Origin: Chromera velia
Lineage: Eukaryota > Sar > Chromeraceae
DNA length: 34,804 bases
Reading direction: 5' to 3'
Assembly: GCA_018398765.1 (NCBI GenBank)
Contig: JAHBMJ010000294.1
Span: 17,501-52,304 of the forward strand
This document shows, piece by piece, positions 21,301-30,300 of the stretch. Positions within the stretch are counted from its first letter, which is position 1. Each line of letters opens with the position of its first letter. Made by a program: the position numbers and the translations under genes. The notes under the pieces are model-generated. The model made no database searches and was not told where the DNA came from. It saw only the letters and a list, made by a program, of their open reading frames with translations.

Positions 21301-24300
21301 CTGCCCATCCTTTCTTGCCGAGCGCGAGGCTTTGCCTCCACGAGACGGAGAGACGGCAGTGGGGTGGCGTGTCGGAGTGACGAGACGGGAGGCACGGGTC
21401 TGTCCTCCTCGTCGTCCTTCTCCTGCTCCTGCTGGTTGGGGAGGGGGGGGGGATGCCCGAGAGGTTTTGTTGAGAGGAACTGCGGATTTCCCTTTCTCTT
21501 CCTTCTCCTCTCTTTCTCTCTTAGCCCCCCCCCCTCTTCCTCTCCCTTTCCCCTCGTCGTTCTGGAGAGCTCTCTGCAGCGTCCTTGACGGGCCTGCGGG
21601 AGATGAGATGGATGCGTGCACTGAGATGATGATATGAATGTGCGAAGCGGCTGTATCTGTGTACGCGTGAAGAGCCTTCCGCTTCATCCTTGCCGGGCTT
21701 GATGCGGAGGGAAGCTGACGGGAAGAGAGAAGAAGGCTAGCGAGAGGAAGGTGGTGATGCATTCAACAACCGGCAGTGTCTTCAGTTGCCGTATTCTATT
21801 TCTCTGAATGAGGGGCAACGAAAAGGAATCCAAAAGGACCACGAAAGCGAGTAAAAGACACAGGAAAAGGGGGTACAGAAATGAATTGAACGGGGCGGGA
21901 AAACGTGTTTTTAATTCGGGAAAGAGATTCCAAAATAAGGCTAGGAAGGTCGACTGCCTCACTGACTTTTGGCCAAATCGCTTTGAGATGGTTCTCTCTT
22001 TGAGGCTGAAGGAGAACGGGAGAGTTGGGGGGACTTTTCTCTTTTGTCTCCCCCCCCCATTCCTCCCTTCTCCCTCCTTCCACAGCCGTGCTGTCGGTGC
22101 TCTCCATTTTCGGGTTCACGGTCGCTTCCAGGGGCAGAAAGGGATGGGGTGGGTGAAGGGGGGGAAGGGGCCGGTGGGAGTCGGGCTGAGATCGAAAGGG
22201 CTGGCAATTCGCACCGTCCGATGGGCACATACATGAGGGGAGGGGGGGGGGCAGATGCGTTTGCCTGGATGGGCCCTGAAGACTCCATTTGGAAAAACCG
22301 TTTTGCAAATTTGGAACCTCTCTTCAACTTCTTCCTGCTCTCCTTTCCTCCCTCCTTAGGAACCTCTTGAGGTTCTCCTGAGCTCTCTTTTTCCTTTTTT
22401 TCTTTTTCTTTGTCTCTCTTCGGTGAGGAAAGTCCCTTGTCCTTTCCTCGTCCTTTCTTCTCAGGGGGGGGAGGAGAAAGAGGGCGCTCAAGGGAAGAAG
22501 GCTTCGAGCGGACAATGGAACCGTTCACCATTACTACTGGAGACGGCTTCCGATTGTTTCGATTCGCTTTGTCTGTCTCCAGAGGTCCTCCCTGTCCACT
22601 GTCCTCATTCCTCACATTCACGCCATCTTGTGTTCCCATGTCCTCATCCTCATTCTTCTCTCCTGCTGCTGCTACTGCTGCTGCTGCTGCTGCTGATGCT
22701 GATGATGACGATGACACTTCCGCCTGCCTGCGTACAGCCCCGTCTCCCTCCTTCGAGTCTTTCGTTGCCTCGGAACCTGGAATGCTTGTCAAAGCTCCTC
22801 TCTTTACCCTTACCCGAAGTCGCGTTCTCTCAGACACTCCCCCCTGCTCTTTCTTATCCTTTGGACCTTCCTTTTTCTCGTCAAACTTTCCTTCTCCCTT
22901 CTGAGGATGCACAGGCGCACCCCATCCGGCTCCTCCAAGACCCTCCTTCTCAGACAACCCCCCCTGCTTCATAGATTCTTTCTTCCCTTTCGCCCTCCCT
23001 CCAGACTTATCTGCACAATCGCCCCCTCCAACTCCTTCATACACACCCGACGACCCACTCCCTTTCTCTCCCACACCGCTCTCTCTCGTCTCTTCCGCAA
23101 CCCCCGCCCCTTCAGAAGTTTTCAGCAACTTTCTCGGCCCACCGTCTTTCCCCGCACCCCCTGTGGAAAAAAATCTCTCCTGTACGAAATCTGCACAGAC
23201 CCATGCACATAGAAAAGAGAAAGCATGAGACTCAACAGAAAACAAATCCGAAAAGTGGTCTTAAATGCAAAAGCACGAGCGCTTCACTTCTCTGGAAAAG
23301 TGAATTTCTTTTTCCTCTTTCTTCCTTCCGTCTCTCCGTCTGTCTGTGTCTGTGTGAGTTGCGGCTGGAGGAAGGCACACGCACCCACCGAAGAAGACCA
23401 TCTCACTCAGACAGAGGCACACTGATTGCTCGACACATACACAGACAGATAGATTCTACACTGAGGCCACGGGACCACGCAGACAAAGAAAGAAGAAGAA
23501 GAAGAAGCAGGCAGGGCACAGACCCACCGACCGAATGCGTTGAGAGGATCAAAAGTCTGCACCCCAAAACGTCTCCACACTGGAAGGCCCCGAACGTACG
23601 AATTCTGTACAAGAACCCTGCGCTGTCTCCTCTCTCTTGCCCTCTCCTGAAGCACCACCGCCAAATCACCCCCCCCTTCTTTCGCCTCAACCTCACTCTC
23701 CGCTCTTCCTGCAGCCCCCACCGCACTCTTTGTCTCCGACCCACACAGACATTCCCCCCCCTCCCCAAACGCCTTTGCTCCCTTTTCATTTCCTTTTGCA
23801 ACCTCCTCTTCTTCATCTCCCCCTTCCGACTCGCTATCGCACTCCTCTGCCACGCTCTTGAACTTCATACGGAGCCTCTCGGACCCCGACCGGATCAGAG
23901 ACCTCATCCACACACCCATCCACATACGAGCTGATTGTAGTCCAACACACTGGAAAGGCTGCGGGCTGTCCAACGCAACTTTCTGGTGGGGACCGACGGG
24001 CAAAAGAGGGGTCAGGTTGGTCAGGCAACACAGAAAACGGGGCTCACACGCGAACATGTCTGGTCCAAAATGGACAGAGGGCGGCGCCTCGGCCAGAATC
24101 TGGTGGAGACGCGTCAAGCGGGGAGGGCGCGTTTTGCGCGCACGGCAAGTGCCTTCCCCATCGATCCGTTGCTGCTCTGCAACTAGACGCCCAACCTCCT
24201 CCATGTCGAAGAGACGGGTGGTAGGAGACAGAGAGGCGTCTGCACGGGCTCCTTCTTCTCCTTCGTCTCCTTTCCTCTCCATTTCCCCAGCTTCTTTCTT

Positions 24301-27300
24301 CTGTGACGCCACTTCCTCAACTCTCTCACCTTCACTTACCACCACTTTCTCTCCCCCGTCTCGGTCTTCCTCCTGTCTGTCCTTTCCCTCTGCTGACTTC
24401 CCAGAAGGACACTCAGCAGATCCACCTGCAGGGGAGGGAGGAACGGAGAACCCACAGACATCTCCCTGCTCCCCCAGCTCACTCTCATCACCTTCGAGCT
24501 CCTCCACCCCACTTCGGAACTGCATGACCGAAGGCTGGTATCCCAGCACCTCTTTCATTCCGTCCTCTCTTCTCTCTTTGTTGCGCGCACCCTCAAGCAA
24601 TGGGGCCCCTTCACCCTCTGCTGGATCGTCCTCTCGGGACCTCTCCATTAGCTCGGCATACCCAACAGGACCTCCGCTCTTCGCAAAGTTCTGACAGGAT
24701 CGAAGGGCACTCACGACCTTGAAGAGAGCCTGGGGGAATAGTGGCGTGACCTCAGGATGAAGAGGCATCCACACTGCGGGGGCAGCAGTTTGCTTCTGTT
24801 GTCTTTCGTTGTCGTTACTTTCCCCCCTCTCTCTTTCTCTGTCTTTGCGCAACAGAGAGATTCCTCCCGATGCCGCTTCTCTGCAGAGTCGGAGTGCCTT
24901 CTCTCCCACAGAGAACCCGGACGACAGTCTTTCTGAGAGAGGGACGGAGGGACGGTCTACGAAAAGATGGAAAGGGAGATCTGCAATTACTCGTGTCTGC
25001 TGCAAGCAGAGCGTTGCGATCCGAGGATTCGTGCGGGGATCTGGGAGGTGTGTCGGGATGGGTAGTGTGAAAGGAGGATCTTCCAGACACCACCGGGAGA
25101 AGGGCCCTCTGTACGCCCCCCCATCCGAAGGACTGTCGGGATTGAATCTTCGAGAACTCAGCAGAGCGTCGAGAAGGGGGTTCTCTTTCGTGTCTGTCCA
25201 CATAACAGAAAGAGGCAAGGGACCTGACGCACGCAGAGCTACAGACTTACACGATCTCAGAAGCGCCCTCTCACAACCCGGTAATTTCTTCAGAGATTCG
25301 AATGACTTCTCCTCATCAAGCGAACGAGAGGGAGGACTTAGTCTTGAAGCGAGGGAACCGAGGGGGGAGGCAGAATGGAAGTGAATTGCCGTTGCCCCCC
25401 CCCCTCCTGCTTGCGGCCCTGTAGCAGCAACGGGGGGAGATAACACTTCCCATATCAACCCCCCGCCGAGAGACGCCCCGATACCTCCCCCACTGACCGA
25501 AGGCGGCTCTGCTCCTGTGATCGGTGCAAGTCTAGGGGGTTGGGGCACAGTAGAGGCGCGGTGCTTCCCTCCATGCTGCCCCTTTCCCCCCCCCGTAGAG
25601 TTGCGAAGAGCGCGTGTTGCCGTGGCGAGTGCCTGTTCTCTCTCGAGTGTGCGGGCTGTTTCGAGAAGTTCTGCCGTTCTGGAGAGACCCGAGAGGCCCC
25701 CCTCAGCGAACAGACTGGAAGGCAAAGGAGAGGAACGAGATAGAGAGAGGGACAGAGAACCCTCACACACCCCAACAGACGCACTCTCACGAGGGCCCTC
25801 CAAGGCTGCCTTCCACCTACAAGGATGGGGAAAGACAGAAAGGAAGGAAGGATGGGCGGGACACATGCATGCAGAGAATCAAAGAGGGCCGGTGACCAGG
25901 AAGACAAAGGAGAGAAGCAGCGGACACAGCAATAGAGAGAGTGCGCATTGTCTACAGGTGGTGTACACAATGAGACTAATCATAGACTCGTCACTGTTGT
26001 TACGAAGTTGAAAATTCGTACTCATTTCAGTCCAGGTTGGTCTTTGACAGACTTACGATGCGACTGCTGGCTAAACACACGAATACAAAAAAGGGAGATC
26101 GGCAACAGAAGAACTGGCGAGGCAAAATTCTCTCAACCCAGACGCATTGTCCGAGCCACTGCGCCTCAATAGAATGAACTGTTTCTCGTTTACCCATTGA
26201 AGCAACCACCTTCGACTCCAATCGAAACAAAATCGGTGCTACTTACTTGTCAATGTCTCTTTCAAGGTTCGCGATTTCATTGAATCCCGTCTCTGCGCAG
26301 GTCATCATGGCCTGTGTCCTTGCCAGCATGCCGACCAGAAAGTTATTCACTTCTCTCGACGCACACATGGCCATCCAGGCACTTGCCTCCTCGGCAGAGG
26401 CCGTCGAGACGTCCCAAGTAGTCAACCCTCCCTGGTAGTGTGCCGTTCTGTCGGGTGCAGGGAAACGACTGGTCAAAAACGCAGCGCGGAGATTCGCTAT
26501 TTGTTCAAACGGGTTTCTCACCCCCTCCAACATCGTTTCAAAGGGTCCCCCTGTGAATTGACTCAAAGTGGAGCCGAAATTCAAACCGGGAGGAACAAGG
26601 GGAGGGAAGTTTGATGGGGGTCTCTTCCTTTCGCCATCGAAGTCCCCTTCCCCCCCTCCAGGCCCTGGAGGCCCCTTGTCTCTCTTCCCCGCCCCCCCGT
26701 CCTGCTGTCGAGTCTTTGTTCGCGAATCCTTTGCTCCTCCCTTCCCTCCTGTCTTCTGCTTCGGAGGCGCAGGGGAGGAGGGCGCAGGGCTGGAAGGCTC
26801 GGACAACTGCGCGGCCAGACCCGGCAAGGGCAACGGTGGGTGGGCCTGCAGGAGGGTGAGGATATTCGGGAATCTGCGGAAGTCCTGTGCTGGTGGTTTG
26901 GTCTTCTTCCACGAATGTGTCGGCACAGGGAGAAACACGGTCTCATCACAACCACCTGACACCGACACTGTCCCTGCCGCGCCTTTAGACACAAACACAG
27001 GTCGACTTTGAAGTGTTGCTAGGTGGTCATCAAAAAACCCACTCAGTCGGAGGAGTTTTCGATGGACACCGTCATTCCGTCGTAGAAGGCCTTCAGAGCG
27101 TCGGAGGGTGATGGCGGCGTGTCTGAGCACCATAGCAACTGCGTTTCGCAATGCAGCGTTCGAAGGAAGTGTGGGATTCGGGCCTAGGGCTGCCACAGCC
27201 ATGGCGGCGACGGTCTGACCAGGCTCACCGCCAGGCAACCCGTTGAGCCCCCCGCCGCCCCCAAAGTTTTCAAACTCGAAAGGCCCGAGGAAAAGTAAAT

Positions 27301-30300
27301 TCTGGGCAAACGGATTCGGCAGAGGACCCCCCCCTCCACCTGCGGGGCCGTCTGGGAGGGCATCTTCAGGGGGGGGGGGAAGAGGCGGGAGGGGGGGGCC
27401 GGCTTGGGGTCCCCCTCCGAAGGGCACTAGCGTCGCCTGTACAGTAGCCGGCACCCCGGCTGCGCCCAGCATGGCTTGAAGCAAATTGGCAAACTGCCCC
27501 GGCGCAGGACCCAGAGCGCCCCCCCCCGGTCCGGCGCCCCCTAGAGGCCCTTCCTCGTCTCCTCCTACGTCCATATCTGAATCACCACCTTCGCCTTCCT
27601 CTGGCTGACCTGCACCGCCTCCCCCTCCTCCTACCCCCTCACTTCCACTGCCTGCGCCCATCACGGCGTCGCCATCTGCCGGCTGCTGCTCTGGTACAGG
27701 TACGGGCCCAGTCACCGGTGCTGCAGCTGCTGCGGCGGCGGCAGGTGCGACTGGTTCGTCCACTTCTGCAGGAATCGGGAGGGGCAGAGGGCTGTGGGGG
27801 GTCAGCGGAGGGGGGGCTGAGGAGGAAGAGGGGGCAAAGGGGCTGAGGAAGGCCGGTGGCTGCACACTTGCCGGTGGAACAGGTGGAGGTAAAATGTCTC
27901 CGTGTGCTGGCTGATTGGATGCAGAGGAAGACGAAGAGGAGGACGAAGAGGAAGAAGAGGGGTTCGGAGGGTGCGGTTGCTGCTGCTGCTGTTCTTCTTC
28001 TGCTTGTGCCTTTTGTTCCGGCTGTTCAGGAGCAGACTTCACTTGAGGGGGGTGAGAGGAAAATTGCTGAAGGGAGGGGAACGGGACGGATGAAGACAGC
28101 GACGAAAAAGGAGCAGACGCAAAAGAAAGTGGCGGAGGCTTCTTGGCATCACCCGCGTCTCCTGAGACGGCAGCGCCTGTCTCGAGGGGTTGTGCTGCGG
28201 CGCCTGTGCCTGTCCCTGTGTCAGGGGCGCCTGTCAGACACGGCACAGCCAAAGACGAGGAAGAAGAGGAAGAGGAAGAAGACGCAGAGGATGGTAGAGG
28301 CCCTGCTCCCCTTCCTCCACCGAGAGAGAAAGAGGGCGCAAAGGGAAGCCCTCCCCCCCTCCCACCTCCCCCTGCCGTGACAGGAGCCAGAAAGGGAAGA
28401 CCCCTTCCTCCTCCTCTTGGTGCCCCTGCCTGTTCACCCGAGGAGCCTTTCATAGCCGCAGAGAGAGAAGGAAACGAAGAAGATGCCCCTCCGGTCTCTG
28501 CTGTTCCAGACGCCGCTCCTCCTCCTCCTCCTCCCTCTGCCTGTGCTTGTTCGTCTGTGTTCACATTCGGTTTGGTTGTGGCAGGTGCAGATGCAGACGG
28601 GGACAGAGACGGACTCAGCAACCCACCCCCATTCCCTTCGCTATCTGGAGACGGAGACGGAGACGGCAAGTCCACCAGGAGACCGCCTTGAGGAGACCTG
28701 CAGGGAGATAGAATGGAAACAAAAGAAGGCAGGGGAAAGAGCACGGGTGCATGTGCAGACGCGCCGTTTGACCACAAGTTTTGCTTGCAATGATGCCTCC
28801 CTGTCTCTCTGTCTGTTTGCCGTTCACAGAACGGAACGTGACCGAAAAAGGAAACAGATGCCGAAAGGAAGGAACGCGGTCCTTTCCTGTTGATTTGAGG
28901 GAGGCTCTACCAGGAGGTAACATCCTCACTCCAAAAAAGATAAACAAACAAGAACAACAAAGAGACCACACGGCCACTTTGACAGACCAACTTCTGTCAG
29001 ACTGCACGAGACAGTCAGAGTCAAGGTTCTGGCCGGTGTGAGAAGGTGAGAAGCTGTGTGAAAAAAATAAGAAAACGAGACGGACAGACAGATCGACCCA
29101 CCCACCCAGGTGCCGAAGAACCCGAAGACTGAGGAGGAAGATCCCCCCCTCCCCCTGCTAGAGCTTGGGGGAGGGCCACGTCGGCACCTGTAGGCTCTCC
29201 TCCTCCTTCCGTCTCTGTTGGTACTAGAGGGAGCGGGTTTCCTCCTTCTCCTCCTCCGGTTTGGGTGGGCACAGGGGCAAGGGGAGGCGGTGGAGGGGGA
29301 GGAGCCAGAGGGGCATCTGCTTGACCCGGTCCCGGAACAGTCCCCGGTGGCGGTGGAGAAGGAGGCGGATCTCCTCCCTGTGTCCCTGATCCTGGCTGCT
29401 GCATGCTGTCCATCTTTTTTCGAATTTTGATCAGAGTGTCAATTTGCTGCTTGACCCCCTGCAGTCTGTTCAGCTGCCTCTCCTGATTGGAAATTTGCGT
29501 CCTCACACCCGACTCTACTGTGTGCCACTCTGTGGGCTTCAGAGTGCGTTCGACATGCGCGGTCAGAATCTGCAGTCACAAAACAGTGGTTGCACGATGA
29601 GGCAAGACGAACGAGAGCACGTTTTTGACGAAGAACAAAATGTGACTCCCTTTGCGGGCTGCCTGAAAGGTGCGGATGGACGGCACCATCGGACGGCATT
29701 CTGGCCAGGATAGTAGGATACAGAGCGGGCGGAAAGGAACGTAGAAGAAAAGAGGGGCACGGGAAAGGCAGAGAAAACAGCAGAGAGCTTTTGTTTCGGA
29801 AAGTGTCACTGAGCCTGGGTGCTTACCGTATGACCTTTCTTTCAAGACAAGATTTTGCACTGCTTGAGTCTGCATCTCTAGAAAGAGGACGCGCAAAAAC
29901 GGAGAGAAAACAAAACAACAACGGCAGTCCGTCTGTGTCCCTTCTTGCACCTTCCCCCGACCCTTCCTTTCCCACCTGTCTCGGCAGCGGAGGAGCGTAG
30001 CAGCATTCCTCCGGCATAGTAGGGGTTGTGAGTTTGAGTCCTGTCTTCTTCGGGAAGTCCCTTCTCCGGACCCTCAAAGAGAAGATGATGGACCCCCGCG
30101 CCGCCTGACTGCAGTAGACGTTCTTCCACGCCGCAGCGCTACAGCACCCGTGCCCTCTGACACCCTGGGCCTCCATCAACTCGTGAAGAAGAGGGGAGCC
30201 CAGAAGGACGGCCTGGCAGTTTCCCAGACGTACAGGCGTCTTCTTGCGGTCGTCGTGAACACACGTGTACTTATTGAGTCTCAGAGGCATAAGGAGGGAC

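Noticed and set aside
22410-22974. Long plus-strand ORFs over the giant gene (also near 18893-19744, 23203-23934, 23858-24694)
   Set aside because: Antisense shadows of GC-rich low-complexity minus-strand exons. They lack ordered motifs, and splice signals support the minus strand.
30020-30050. B-box-like GTTTGAGTCC on the plus strand opposite the giant gene
   Set aside because: It has no A box at the right distance and lies in sequence that reads well as coding on the minus strand. Chance match.
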